Positions 19,277-27,079 of a DNA stretch of 64,000 nucleotides are shown in pieces. The notes below the pieces were generated by a model. That model was given only the letters and a program-made list of their open reading frames with translations. It was not told the origin of the DNA and did not search any database. Position 1 is the first letter of the stretch, and each line of letters starts with the position of its first letter. The translations under genes and the position numbers were made by a program. The DNA is from Rufibacter sediminis (GTDB lineage Bacteria > Bacteroidota > Bacteroidia > Cytophagales > Hymenobacteraceae). The stretch lies in assembly GCF_014269285.1 (NCBI RefSeq), contig NZ_JACOAF010000041.1, forward strand, positions 62,001-126,000. The letters are read 5' to 3'.

Positions 19277-19314
19277 CCGTTTTGAGGGCGTTTTCTGAAA
19301 AGAGGCGAGCAACG
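19277..19314. repeat. 38-bp near-palindrome family, copy 11
   Basis: CCGTTTTGAGGGCGTTTTC against TGAAAAGAGGCGAGCAACG; 38 bp upstream of the DUF72 start. Confidence 0.7.
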
Positions 19315-19352
19315 AAGATAACCCGCGGCCCAATTCTGCGTCTGTATGCAGC

Positions 19353-20102
19353 ATGGACATTGCAGAAAACACCTTATACATCGGCACCTCGGGCTACAGC
19401 TACGCATGGAAAGGCATCTTTTACCCCGAGGATATTAAATCAGCGGAGATGCTGCCTTTTTACGCCCAGCACTTCAACTGCACCGAGGTCAACAGCAGTT
19501 TCTATCATTTCACCATGGAGAAGACCATCCTGAAATGGCTTGAAACCACACCCGCGCACTTCAAATTCGCGCCCAAGCTGCACCGGTCCATCACCCACGA
19601 GAGCCGGCTCCAGAACATTGAGGAACCCCTGCGCAAGTGGATGGACCGTTTCCTGCTAATGGGTGAACGGCTGGGGCCGGTTCTGGTGCAGTTGCCGGGT
19701 TCGTTTCATTACAACGAGCTCATCGCGAAGCATTTCTTCACCCTGTTGCGCAACCTGTACCCCACTACCGTGTTCGCCCTGGAGGTTCGGCACGCCTCCT
19801 GGCACACCGAAGAGGTTTTGGAGCTGCTGGAGGAATTCGAAATATCATTGGTGGTAATCAGTGCCGGGAAGAAATGGCCCGCCCTGGCCACCGCCACTAC
19901 TGATACGGTGTACATGCGCCTGCACGGCCACGAGCAACTGTACCGGGGCGCTTACCCCGAGGAGGAACTGGAGCGGTTTGCCTACATGGCTCAGGATTGG
20001 CTTCTGGACGAGAAAACGGTGTGGTGCTTCTTCAACAACACCATCGGCGGAAATGCTACCCAAGATGCCCAGAAGCTGCGGCAGGTTATCCTGAATCTGT
20101 AA
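19353..20102 (+). CDS. DUF72 (YecE-like) protein
   Basis: A 249-residue TIM-barrel protein of the DUF72 family. Seen: IGTSGYSYAWKGIFYP at the N-terminus, FNCTEVNSSFYH, FKFAPKLHRSITH, LGPVLVQLPGSF, ALEVRHASW, YMRLHGH and the closing FFNNTIGGNAT, which together cover the family's full length. Residues such as the E in EVRH and the N in FFNN line the presumed active site. The function is unknown; no neighbour suggests one. A hairpin at 20193-20239 follows. Confidence 0.93.
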   Translation: MDIAENTLYIGTSGYSYAWKGIFYPEDIKSAEMLPFYAQHFNCTEVNSSFYHFTMEKTILKWLETTPAHFKFAPKLHRSITHESRLQNIEEPLRKWMDRFLLMGERLGPVLVQLPGSFHYNELIAKHFFTLLRNLYPTTVFALEVRHASWHTEEVLELLEEFEISLVVISAGKKWPALATATTDTVYMRLHGHEQLYRGAYPEEELERFAYMAQDWLLDEKTVWCFFNNTIGGNATQDAQKLRQVILNL

Positions 20103-20192
20103 AATGGTGTAAAGGGAAGGCAATCGGCGCAGACGCTCGCAGGTCTTTCAGACGCTACGAGGTCTTGTGAGTAAGCGGTATAGCGCTGGCAA

Positions 20193-20239
20193 CGCCCTTT
20201 GGGCACCCCTCTTAATTTAGGATGGGTGCCCAAAAGGCG
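20193..20239. terminator. Hairpin between convergent genes (DUF72 / ctlX)
   Basis: CGCCC-TTTGGGCACCC pairs with GGGTGCCCAAAAGGCG with one small bulge. It is probably a shared terminator, although T-runs are short. Just before it, 20128-20165 contains an imperfect direct repeat of CAGACGCT...GAGGTCTT. Confidence 0.55.
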
Positions 20240-20325
20240 GGGGAAAGAGCGGTTAACGGAGTTGTGACCTTACTTCAGAGTCTCGCGCCGGCGTTCGGGG
20301 GAATTATTGCGATCCTAACCAACCA

Positions 20326-21279
20326 TTACACGAAAATCTCCGCCAGCATGCAGCGGGCGCTTCCGCCGCCGTGGGCCTCAATGGTGCGCAGATCAGAGCG
20401 GACCATCTTGGTGCGGCGGTTGAGGTCTTCGTACTGGTCTTTGCGCAGGGCTTTGTAGGCTTTGTCTGACATCACCAATACCGGTTCGCCGGCTTTGTTG
20501 CGCACCTGCAGCATGTTGCCGGCCATCTTCTTCACCTGGGCCAGCGACAAGTCGAATATCTCTTTGCCCGTGTCTACCAGCGCTTCCAGCAACAGGCCTT
20601 GTTCCTCATCGTCGGGGATGGCTTCCAGGCACACCAGCGCGAAATCGGTGCCGATGCTCAGGATCACGTTGGTGTGGTAAATGGGCAAGTCGTTGCCGTC
20701 ATAAGCATGAAACACCACCGGCCGGAAACCCAGTTTCTCGCAGAACACTTGAAGCGGCTCCAGGTGGGTGCGCTCCGAGAGGCAGGCGTACGCGATCTTG
20801 TGCTGCCGGTCCAACACCAGGCTGCCGGTACCCTCCAGAAATTTCCCCTCGTTCTCAAAGTGGGTGAGGTCGATGACTTCCTTGAACTCCAGGCCGTGCT
20901 CTTCCTGCAGCTGGGTCAACAAAGCTGGGTGACGCTCCAGGCGACGGGTGGGGGAGAGCATGGGGTACAGCACCACTTTGCCGCCTTTGTGAAAGGAAAT
21001 CCAGTTGTTGGGGAAAACGGCATCGGGGGTGATGGGGTCTTCCACATCGTCCAGCACCACGGCGTCTATGCGGGCGGCCCACAGTTTCAGCAGAAACTGG
21101 TTGAATTCATCCAGTGCTTTTTGCTGTACTTTGGCCTCGGTGCCCGCCGGAACCTCCTGCTGGAAGCCGTTGGTGGCGGCCGTCTCGGAATTGGAGCCAA
21201 AGTGCGCCGGGCGCACCAGCAGGACCTGGGTGGCGAGCGGAACGTTGGGGTAAGCAGGTAGTTTATTTTCGGTTTCCAT
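20326..21279 (-). CDS. ctlX: Citrulline utilization hydrolase CtlX / arginine deiminase-like
   Basis: A guanidine-modifying-superfamily enzyme (pentein fold) of the CtlX type. Seen: the start LATQVLLVRPAHFGSN, PDAVFPNNWISFH (substrate Asn/Trp loop), EGTGSLVLDR, FHAYDGNDLPIYHTNVILSIG (catalytic His region) and the C-terminal nucleophile Cys in GGGSARCMLAEIF. These are the residues needed for deiminase or hydrolase chemistry on a guanidino or ureido substrate. I start at ATG 21279, since the 12 residues before it look non-homologous. The exact substrate (citrulline, arginine or a derivative) is inferred from the family. Confidence 0.9.
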   Translation of the reverse strand: METENKLPAYPNVPLATQVLLVRPAHFGSNSETAATNGFQQEVPAGTEAKVQQKALDEFNQFLLKLWAARIDAVVLDDVEDPITPDAVFPNNWISFHKGGKVVLYPMLSPTRRLERHPALLTQLQEEHGLEFKEVIDLTHFENEGKFLEGTGSLVLDRQHKIAYACLSERTHLEPLQVFCEKLGFRPVVFHAYDGNDLPIYHTNVILSIGTDFALVCLEAIPDDEEQGLLLEALVDTGKEIFDLSLAQVKKMAGNMLQVRNKAGEPVLVMSDKAYKALRKDQYEDLNRRTKMVRSDLRTIEAHGGGSARCMLAEIFV

Positions 21280-21387
21280 GGAATGCCTGGGTTTGGGTTC
21301 TGCAAGATACGGCAAAACCGGGAATGGTCTACCTCAAGGAGAAAATGCAGTGCCTTGGGGAATGATCGCCTCACTGGGTGCCAACTT

Positions 21388-21427
21388 CTGTTTTGGGGCT
21401 GTTTTCTGGAAAAGGGCCTGAAAGCAG
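21388..21427. repeat. 38-bp near-palindrome family, copy 12
   Basis: CTGTTTTGGGGCTGTTTTC against TGGAAAAGGGCCTGAAAGCAG. It shares its last bases with the adjoining hairpin at 21427-21469. Confidence 0.8.
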
Positions 21428-21469
21428 CATCCCCGTTTCTGCTCTCAGGGAGGGAAGAAACGGGGATGC
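21427..21469 (-). terminator. Hairpin after the small 80-residue gene
   Basis: GCATCCCCGTTTCT and AGAAACGGGGATGC are perfect 14-bp arms around a 15-nt loop, 28 bp downstream of the stop codon at 21497. Its position supports that small frame being a real gene. Confidence 0.7.
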
Positions 21470-21496
21470 ATTTACGATTATAACCAGGTTGTTGTG

Positions 21497-21739
21497 TTAG
21501 GCTATGGTTTTAGGTGAAGCACCGGCAGCAGCGCGGTTCCGCCAGAAATACCGGAAGCAACGGCCCATAATACCTCTGAATCGTTTAGGGAAGGTGGCCC
21601 GGCACCAGCGCTTTAGTTCCCTGATTTCGTGGGTGAGCAGCAGGCGCAAGCATTTCCGGAACTCTTTTTCAAACAGCACAACGTCAAAACTAACTTTTAA
21701 AAGAATGAATTTACTGTACTGTAAATAGGAGGTGTTCAT
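21497..21739 (-). CDS. Small conserved-looking hypothetical protein (80 aa)
   Basis: An 80-residue basic protein, rich in Arg, Lys and Phe, with the run KVSFDVVLFEKEFRKCLRLLL then EIRELKRWC. I recall similar short proteins (xKVSFDxxLFxKExxKxxxxL) from other Cytophagales but cannot verify this here. A perfect 14-bp hairpin directly follows. It is basic and helical, so nucleic-acid binding is conceivable but unproven. It has no neighbour in the same operon. Confidence 0.55.
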   Translation of the reverse strand: MNTSYLQYSKFILLKVSFDVVLFEKEFRKCLRLLLTHEIRELKRWCRATFPKRFRGIMGRCFRYFWRNRAAAGASPKTIA

Positions 21740-22315
21740 GGTAGTGATGGTTTTGGATGATGTTGGGGGTTACAATAGGTGATTATCCAAGCCTCGCCGT
21801 GTAGGGGAGGAAGTAGTGGAACAGCCATAACGAACATTTGTTTGTCTACTGTACAGGGTATCTTGGAGAGATTAACAGGACCCCGGAGGATGTGTAGTAC
21901 GCGCCACCGGAAGAACAGTTGCACGGGGCGGTAAGGCCGTGACTCGTTGTTGCGTGAAGTACTGAAACCGCGTATTACGCGCAGTGAGAGCCCTTTTTAC
22001 AGCCAGCAAGCGGCTGCCATCTTGTTTGTCATCAGGACAGTAGGCAGGGCAGAGTTGCTGTAACTGCTGGGGCTGCGGGTATCTGTTTAGGTGATGAGGA
22101 AGCCTGATGAATGGGAGCATAGTTGATCTCTGTGGGTTAACCTATTCCATAAAGCTTGTAAAGAGAAGAGAAACAAGTATAGAGATAAACAGATTAAAAG
22201 TCAAGTGGTTAAAGGGTGGGCGCTTGGCCTGTGTAGGTAGTTTCTGGAACCGTTTTTGCCCTTAAATGCCAAAACTAACCCAAAAACGCCGTTAGATTTT
22301 TTAGACTGGCCCCCG
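21740..22315. other. Roughly 575-bp gap upstream of the small gene
   Basis: I see no convincing gene, RNA or strong repeat here. Minus-strand frames at 21736-21924 and 21872-22120 have implausible composition. A weak, half-conserved palindrome lies near 22250-22288. The last part carries the promoter for the 5'-nucleotidase domain gene. Confidence 0.4.
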
Positions 22316-22323
22316 TACCTTTG
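22316..22323 (+). promoter_or_regulatory. Candidate -7 promoter box (TACCTTTG)
   Basis: TACCTTTG matches the Bacteroidetes TAnnTTTG box exactly. It is preceded by a T-rich GATTTTTTAG about 20 bp upstream (possible -33). The ATG of the next gene is at 22343, giving a very short leader. Confidence 0.5.
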
Positions 22324-22342
22324 CTAAAATCAGTATTTAAAC

Positions 22343-23110
22343 ATGTCTTTATTTTCATACCTGCGCACCCGCCCGTTGTCCCTCAGTCTGGGAATTGCCC
22401 TGGCGCTGGTGGGCTGCCAAAAGGAACTGGTCCCCTCGGCCAGCCTCTCCACCACTGACATCCCGGTGAATACGCAGCTCACCGCTGACCCCACCGCCGA
22501 GAGCACCATCACGCCGTACCGCACGCGGGTAGACCAGACCATGAACGAGGTCATCGGGCAGGCGCCCGAAGCCATTGACCGGGGCCAGATTGAATCTCCC
22601 CTCGGGAATTTCGTGGCCGACCTGAGCCGTACCCAAACCATGACCGTGTACGGCAAACCCATTGACATGGGCGGCATGACCAACGGCGGCCTGCGCAACC
22701 CGCTGGACAAAGGCCCGGTGACGGTGGGCGATGTGTTTGAGATGATGCCCTTTGAAAACGAGATGATGGTGCTCACCCTCTCCGGCGAGACCGTGCAGGA
22801 GTTGTTTGACTTCGCCGCCCGCACCAAGATCCTGTTCGTGGCCAACGCTTCCTACACCCTGCGCAACGGCAAAGCCGAGAGTATTTTCATTGGAGGGAAG
22901 CCCTTCGATGCGAACAAAACCTACACCCTGGCCATCTCAGACTACCTGGCCAACGGCGGCGATAACATGGGTTTCCTGAAAAAGGCCCTCAAAACGGAGC
23001 AAACCGGTCTGCTGGCCCGAGACGCCATCCTGAACGAAATAAAGCAACTCACCGCCCAGGGCAAACCCGTGGTCTCCCAAAAAGACGGCCGCGTGAAAGT
23101 GGTTAATTAG
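22343..23110 (+). CDS. Lipoprotein 5'-nucleotidase C-terminal domain protein
   Basis: A 255-residue lipoprotein: a signal peptide ending in LVGC (lipobox Cys about 24), then a domain equal to the C-terminal substrate-binding half of UshA-type 5'-nucleotidases. Seen: ESPLGNFVADLSR, GGMTNGGLRN (the N-G-G-R substrate loop), GPVTVGDVFEMMPFEN, LSGETVQELFD and AISDYLANGGDNMGF. The metallophosphoesterase half is missing here and is supplied by the next gene, 140 bp downstream. The two probably work as one enzyme on the periplasmic side. A Bacteroidetes-type promoter box precedes the gene. Confidence 0.92.
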   Translation: MSLFSYLRTRPLSLSLGIALALVGCQKELVPSASLSTTDIPVNTQLTADPTAESTITPYRTRVDQTMNEVIGQAPEAIDRGQIESPLGNFVADLSRTQTMTVYGKPIDMGGMTNGGLRNPLDKGPVTVGDVFEMMPFENEMMVLTLSGETVQELFDFAARTKILFVANASYTLRNGKAESIFIGGKPFDANKTYTLAISDYLANGGDNMGFLKKALKTEQTGLLARDAILNEIKQLTAQGKPVVSQKDGRVKVVN

Positions 23111-23243
23111 ATGAGGAGATTAGATAATGAGGAGATTTGGAAATGTGATAATGTGGAGATGAAAAATCATTTGCACATCTTCTCATCTTCAGATTCCCAC
23201 ATCTTCTCATTTTCACATCTTCAAATTCCCGAATCTTCAAATT
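23110..23243. repeat. 8-bp-period degenerate repeat, inverted pair (copy 2)
   Basis: From 23110 (last base of the stop codon) octamers run gatgagga, gattagat, aatgagga, gatttgga, aatgtgat, aatgtgga. From about 23169 to 23243 the same pattern runs on the other strand (its complement reads aatttgaa, gattcggg, aatttgaa, gatgtgaa, aatgagaa, gatgtggg). The two halves could fold into a long imperfect hairpin in the spacer between the two nucleotidase genes. Confidence 0.8.
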
Positions 23244-23250
23244 GAAAAAG

Positions 23251-24186
23251 ATGAATCGTCGCGATTTTATAAAGAACACGGTGGCCGGAACGGCTGGTCT
23301 GGCGGTGTTGGGGCTGCCGAGTTTGGGGAATGCGGCTGCTGCTCCCATCAAACTCACCATCTTACACACCAATGACATGCACTCCCGCATTGACCCGTTC
23401 CCCAATGATGGGCGCAAGAACGGCGGTATGGGCGGCATGGCCCGTAGGGCTACGCTGGTGAAGCAGATCAGGGCGCAGGAGCCCAACGTGCTGCTGCTGG
23501 ACGCCGGCGATATCTGGCAGGGAACGCCCTATTTCAACTTTTTCGGGGGCGAGCTGGAGTACAAGCTCATGACCCAGATGGGCTATGACGCCGCCACGCT
23601 GGGCAACCACGACTTTGACAACGGACTGGAAGGGCTGCAGAAGCAGCTGCCGCACGCCGGTTTTCCGTTCCTCATCGCCAATTATGATTTTACAGACACT
23701 ATCCTCAAAGATCGGTTCAAACCCTACAAAGTCTTCGTGAAGGAAGGCGTGCGCGTGGGCGTATTCGGGTTAGGGATTCAGTTGGCCGGTTTGGTAGCCG
23801 ATAATCACTATGCCGGTACCAAATACTTAGACCCGGTGGCCACGGCCCAGAACATGGTGCAGACGCTGCGGGAAAAAGAGAAGGTAGACCTGGTGATCTG
23901 CCTGTCACACCTCGGCTACTCGTATGAGTACGACAAGATTGATGACCGTAAGCTGGCCCGGCAAGTAAGCGGCATCGACCTGATCATTGGCGGGCACACC
24001 CACACGTTCCTGGACGAGCCGGAGAAAGTCACCCACGCAGACGGGCACGTGACGCTGGTGAACCAGGTGGGCTGGTCGGGCATCAACCTGGGCCGCATAG
24101 ATTTTACCTTCCATCGGAAAAACAAGGCAAAAACGGCTACAACGGCTTCTGTGCTCCCTTTGAATGACCGTGTTATAATTTCGTAA
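23251..24186 (+). CDS. 5'-nucleotidase metallophosphoesterase domain protein (Tat-exported)
   Basis: A 311-residue calcineurin-like phosphoesterase equal to the N-terminal catalytic half of UshA. Seen: a twin-arginine signal (NRRDFIKNTVAGTAGLAVLG), then metal ligands in LHTNDMHSRID, DAGDIWQG, LGNHDFDNG, SHLGYSYE and GGHTHTF. It ends right after this domain, so the C-terminal substrate domain is absent; the upstream lipoprotein gene carries it. A TTG at 23242 is possible, but the ATG at 23251 places the RR motif normally. Near the C-terminus, RKNKAKTATTA may translate a decayed palindrome copy. Confidence 0.93.
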   Translation: MNRRDFIKNTVAGTAGLAVLGLPSLGNAAAAPIKLTILHTNDMHSRIDPFPNDGRKNGGMGGMARRATLVKQIRAQEPNVLLLDAGDIWQGTPYFNFFGGELEYKLMTQMGYDAATLGNHDFDNGLEGLQKQLPHAGFPFLIANYDFTDTILKDRFKPYKVFVKEGVRVGVFGLGIQLAGLVADNHYAGTKYLDPVATAQNMVQTLREKEKVDLVICLSHLGYSYEYDKIDDRKLARQVSGIDLIIGGHTHTFLDEPEKVTHADGHVTLVNQVGWSGINLGRIDFTFHRKNKAKTATTASVLPLNDRVIIS

Positions 24187-24275
24187 TCTTCAAGTTTTTT
24201 TCTCTCAAGTTTTTTTCCATTTTTGTACCCCCCTGAAAAATTCGTCACTCAACAAAAGCGGGATTGGAAGAAGCG

Positions 24276-25706
24276 ATGTTAATGGTAAAAGACTGTACAA
24301 CCGTCTGGCATAACTGTTTACAGGTTATCAAAGACAACATAGGCGAGCAGAGCTACAAAACGTGGTTCGAGCCGATCGTGCCCTTGTCTTTGGCCGGAAA
24401 CGTACTCACAATACAGGTGCCCAGCCAGTTCTTCTACGAGTGGCTGGAGGAGCACTATGTGGGTCTGCTCAAGAAAGTAGTGTTCCAGGAACTGGGCAGC
24501 GAAGGCCGCCTGGAGTACTCCATCATTGTAGACCAGGGCAATGACCACAGCAAACCGCAAACGGTTAACATTCCCACTAAAAAGGTTCCTACGGCGGTAG
24601 CCAACTCGTACCGCCCGGAGCAGAGTTTCCTGAAGAACCCGTTTGAGTCGAAAGCCATTGACCGGCACTTCTTCAACTCGCAGCTGAACCAGAGCTATAC
24701 TTTTGAGAACTACATTGAGGGCGACTGCAACCGTCTGGCGCGCTCGGCGGGTTACGCGGTGGCCAACAAACCCGGTACCACGTCTTTCAACCCCTTGATG
24801 GTGTATGGCGGCGTAGGTTTGGGTAAAACCCACCTGGTGCAGGCCATTGGCAACCACATCAAGAGCAACAACCCAGACAAGTTCGTCCTGTACGTGTCGT
24901 CAGAGAAGTTCGTGAACCAGTTCATTGAGTCGTTGAAAACGAACAACGTGCAGGATTTCGCCAACTTCTACCTGCTGGTGGACATCCTCATCATTGACGA
25001 TGTGCAGTTCCTGAGCGGTAAGGAGAAGACCCAGGAGATGTTCTTCCACATCTTCAACCACCTGCACCAAAGCGGCAAGCAGATTGTGATGACCTCAGAC
25101 TGTCCGCCGCGAGATTTGAAAGGCCTGGAAGAGCGGCTGTTGTCCCGCTTCAAGTGGGGTTTGACCGCCGATTTGCAGAGCCCAGACTTTGAGACCCGCA
25201 TGGCCATCATCTACAAAAAGATGCAGTCAGACGGCATTCACATCCCCGATAACGTGATTGAGTACCTGGCCTACAGCGTGGATACCAACGTGCGGGAACT
25301 GGAAGGGGTGTTAATTTCGTTAATTGCACAGTCCTCCTTGAACCGCAAAGAGATTGACCTGGAATTGGCGAAAGCGGCCCTGAAACACATCATTGAAGAT
25401 GTGGAGACTGAGGTGAACCTGGACTTTATCCAGAAAACCGTGGCCGAGTACTTCCAGGTGAGTTTAGATTCACTCAAAGCCAAGACCCGCAAGAAAGAGA
25501 TTGTGACGGCGCGCCAGGTGGCCATGTACTTCGCGAAGGAGTACACCAGCCACTCGCTCAAGTCCATCGGGTACCATTTTGGGGGCCGCGACCATTCAAC
25601 GGTGATTCACTCGGTGCAGACGGTTTCAGACCTCATCGATACCGATAAAAAATTCAAGGCTTCCATTCAGGAGCTGCAGAAGAAGTTCAAGGTGAAGGCG
25701 GTTTAA
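24276..25706 (+). CDS. dnaA: Chromosomal replication initiator DnaA
   Basis: An AAA+ initiator that binds DnaA boxes and opens oriC. Seen: domain I (about 1-85, VWHNCLQVIKDNIGEQSYKTWFEP), a short linker, and domain III with Walker A GGVGLGKTH, Walker B LIIDDVQF, sensor motifs and the arginine-finger region RLLSRFKWG. Domain IV carries the DNA-binding helix-turn-helix and signature GGRDHSTVIHSV. Starts at ATG 24276 or 24282 are both possible. I see no cluster of TTATCCACA-type boxes on either side, so this does not look like oriC itself. An Rrf2 regulator follows 21 bp later. Confidence 0.98.
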   Translation: MLMVKDCTTVWHNCLQVIKDNIGEQSYKTWFEPIVPLSLAGNVLTIQVPSQFFYEWLEEHYVGLLKKVVFQELGSEGRLEYSIIVDQGNDHSKPQTVNIPTKKVPTAVANSYRPEQSFLKNPFESKAIDRHFFNSQLNQSYTFENYIEGDCNRLARSAGYAVANKPGTTSFNPLMVYGGVGLGKTHLVQAIGNHIKSNNPDKFVLYVSSEKFVNQFIESLKTNNVQDFANFYLLVDILIIDDVQFLSGKEKTQEMFFHIFNHLHQSGKQIVMTSDCPPRDLKGLEERLLSRFKWGLTADLQSPDFETRMAIIYKKMQSDGIHIPDNVIEYLAYSVDTNVRELEGVLISLIAQSSLNRKEIDLELAKAALKHIIEDVETEVNLDFIQKTVAEYFQVSLDSLKAKTRKKEIVTARQVAMYFAKEYTSHSLKSIGYHFGGRDHSTVIHSVQTVSDLIDTDKKFKASIQELQKKFKVKAV

Positions 25707-25727
25707 ATAACGCGTTTTCTCTAACAT

Positions 25728-26177
25728 ATGATTTCAAAAAAGGCCAAGTACGCCCTCAAAGCACTTCTTTATTTGGCGAAGCAGCATGACCGTGGTCTGG
25801 TGCTGATCTCTGAGATTGCCGCCGCAGAGCGCATTCCGCGCAAGTTCCTGGAAGCCATTCTGGTGGATTTAAAGGTGCAGCAGATTGTGCAGAGCACCCG
25901 AGGCAAGAACGGCGGCTACACGCTGGTGAAAGACCCGGCCCAGATCTCGGTGGGCAACGTCATCCGGATGGTAGACGGTCCCCTGGCCCCCGTGCACTGC
26001 GTAAGCCACCTGTATTACCGCAAATGCGAAGAATGCGTGGACGAGGCCACCTGCGAGATCCGCCTGCTCATGAAACGCGTGCGGGATGCCACCTGCGATA
26101 TTCTGGATACCACCTACCTCGCCGATTTCTCCAAAGTCACCGCCTTGGTAGTGGAGAAAGAAGCCAATCAGATTTAA
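25728..26177 (+). CDS. Rrf2 family transcriptional regulator
   Basis: A 149-residue winged-helix regulator. Seen: the start SKKAKYALKALLYLAKQ, the recognition helix region RIPRKFLEAILVDLK, and the wing RGKNGGYTLVKDP. A Cys-rich stretch HCVSHLYYRKCEECVDEATC (about 87-106) has four cysteines, a spacing that in IscR/NsrR-like members binds an iron-sulfur cluster. Sensing of iron-sulfur status, redox or NO is therefore likely, but the ligand is not provable here. It is 21 bp from dnaA, so the two are probably co-transcribed. A very strong hairpin (26203-26247) ends the operon. Confidence 0.92.
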   Translation: MISKKAKYALKALLYLAKQHDRGLVLISEIAAAERIPRKFLEAILVDLKVQQIVQSTRGKNGGYTLVKDPAQISVGNVIRMVDGPLAPVHCVSHLYYRKCEECVDEATCEIRLLMKRVRDATCDILDTTYLADFSKVTALVVEKEANQI

Positions 26178-26202
26178 AGCGGTTTTAATAAATCAGAGCT
26201 GT

Positions 26203-26247
26203 CTGCCGTTTCGGGACTGTTTTTTGAAAACAGCCCCGAAACGGCAG
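26203..26247. terminator. Best near-palindrome copy, terminator after the dnaA operon
   Basis: The arms CTGCCGTTTCGGGACTGTTTT and AAAACAGCCCCGAAACGGCAG match at 20 of 21 positions with a 3-nt loop. It belongs to the 38-bp family but is extended outward by perfect complementarity. It lies 25 bp after the Rrf2 stop. Confidence 0.85.
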
Positions 26248-26350
26248 TTTCGTTTGCAGCCTGTTCAGCTTCTGGTTTTTCTCTTTGAACTGAAATACTT
26301 CTCCTCCTCTTTCAGGCTCCCTTTCTGAAAAACGCTTCCAAAGTGCAGTG

Positions 26351-26378
26351 TCCCCCTTTGAAGGGGGTAGGGGGATGA
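26351..26378 (+). repeat. CCCCCTTTGAAGGGGG repeat, copy 3
   Basis: TCCCCCTTTGAAGGGGG followed by TAGGGGGATGA, identical over 28 bp to 9181-9208. Confidence 0.85.
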
Positions 26379-26399
26379 CTTCTGGTGTTTATCTTGTTT

Positions 26400-26800
26400 A
26401 TTTTTGAATGGACATCTGCCGATGTTGCTTGCTGTCTCGCCGGTGTTAGTGTCTCTGCCGTCGTTGGTGTTCTCACCAACGACTTCAACTACCTCTCAGA
26501 TTAGCTATCCGCTTTTGCTCTCTACTTCCTTTTTGCCAAGCCTCAGGGCTGCAGATGCGCTCTGTGGGCGTTTGTCAGGTTGATCCTTGCTGTTCAACCT
26601 AACCAAAAGAATCAAGAAGCCTCAAACTCGCTGACGCTCGAACAGTGAGGCTTCAGTTAGGTACAACCTGTTAAAAGCCTTCTGTTGCATAGGGAGCGTT
26701 GGCCGTTGCTGCTGGTGATGTTCTTGCGTGCGGCAGGTCGTGCCTCGGCCTCACGTAGGCCTTCGTGCCGCCCTGCCGCAGGGGCTTGTATGTTGAAGGG
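26400..26800 (+). repeat. Structured intergenic element, copy A (possible ncRNA)
   Basis: An element of about 400 bp homologous to 36900-37350 (copy B). Hairpins: GTCGTTGGTG-TTCT-CACCAACGAC (26460-26483); AGGTTGA/TCAACCT (26577-26583/26594-26600); GAAGCCTCA/TGAGGCTTC (26616-26624/26646-26654) around a 21-nt loop shared with copy B; TGCGGCAGG/CCTGCCGCA (26729-26737/26772-26780). The linkers AACCAAAAGAATCA and GCCGTTGCTGCTGGTGA are shared with copy B, but the last three stems are not, although pairing is kept. The orientation is taken as +. This fills most of the 26178-27079 gap; no protein gene is visible. Confidence 0.7.
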
Positions 26801-27079
26801 TGCTATGCATTACTTCACTGGGCAGGAAAGTAGAACTTGAGTTGATTTTTCCTTTGTGTCTTTAACTGCGAATATTCTGGTTGGGGAAGGATTTTCTTAG
26901 AAGCTTGGCAAGTTTCTGCAAGTTTAGTTGTATTTCCAGTAATTGGTTTCTTTATTTGTCTACTTCATCTATAGAGTTTATAAAGCCTTGTTGCTGTTTT
27001 GGCTCTGTTTTGCTCGTCTAAACAGGAGGGAGGATGAAGGAACAGATTGGAATCTATTCTCAAATCAAAAGATAAAACC

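Larger units (their letters stand above)
19008..19352. other. Divergent intergenic region mutA / DUF72 gene
   Basis: Apart from two near-palindrome copies, each placed in the 5' leader of one of the two divergent genes, nothing is recognisable. Confidence 0.55.

Noticed and set aside
21872-22120. Minus-strand 82-codon frame as a gene
   Set aside because: Pro/Gln/Arg-rich random-looking sequence with no supporting signal.
24187-25727. Origin of replication next to dnaA
   Set aside because: Neither flank shows a cluster of TTATCCACA-like boxes or an AT-rich unwinding region; dnaN is not adjacent. In Bacteroidetes dnaA is often away from oriC.
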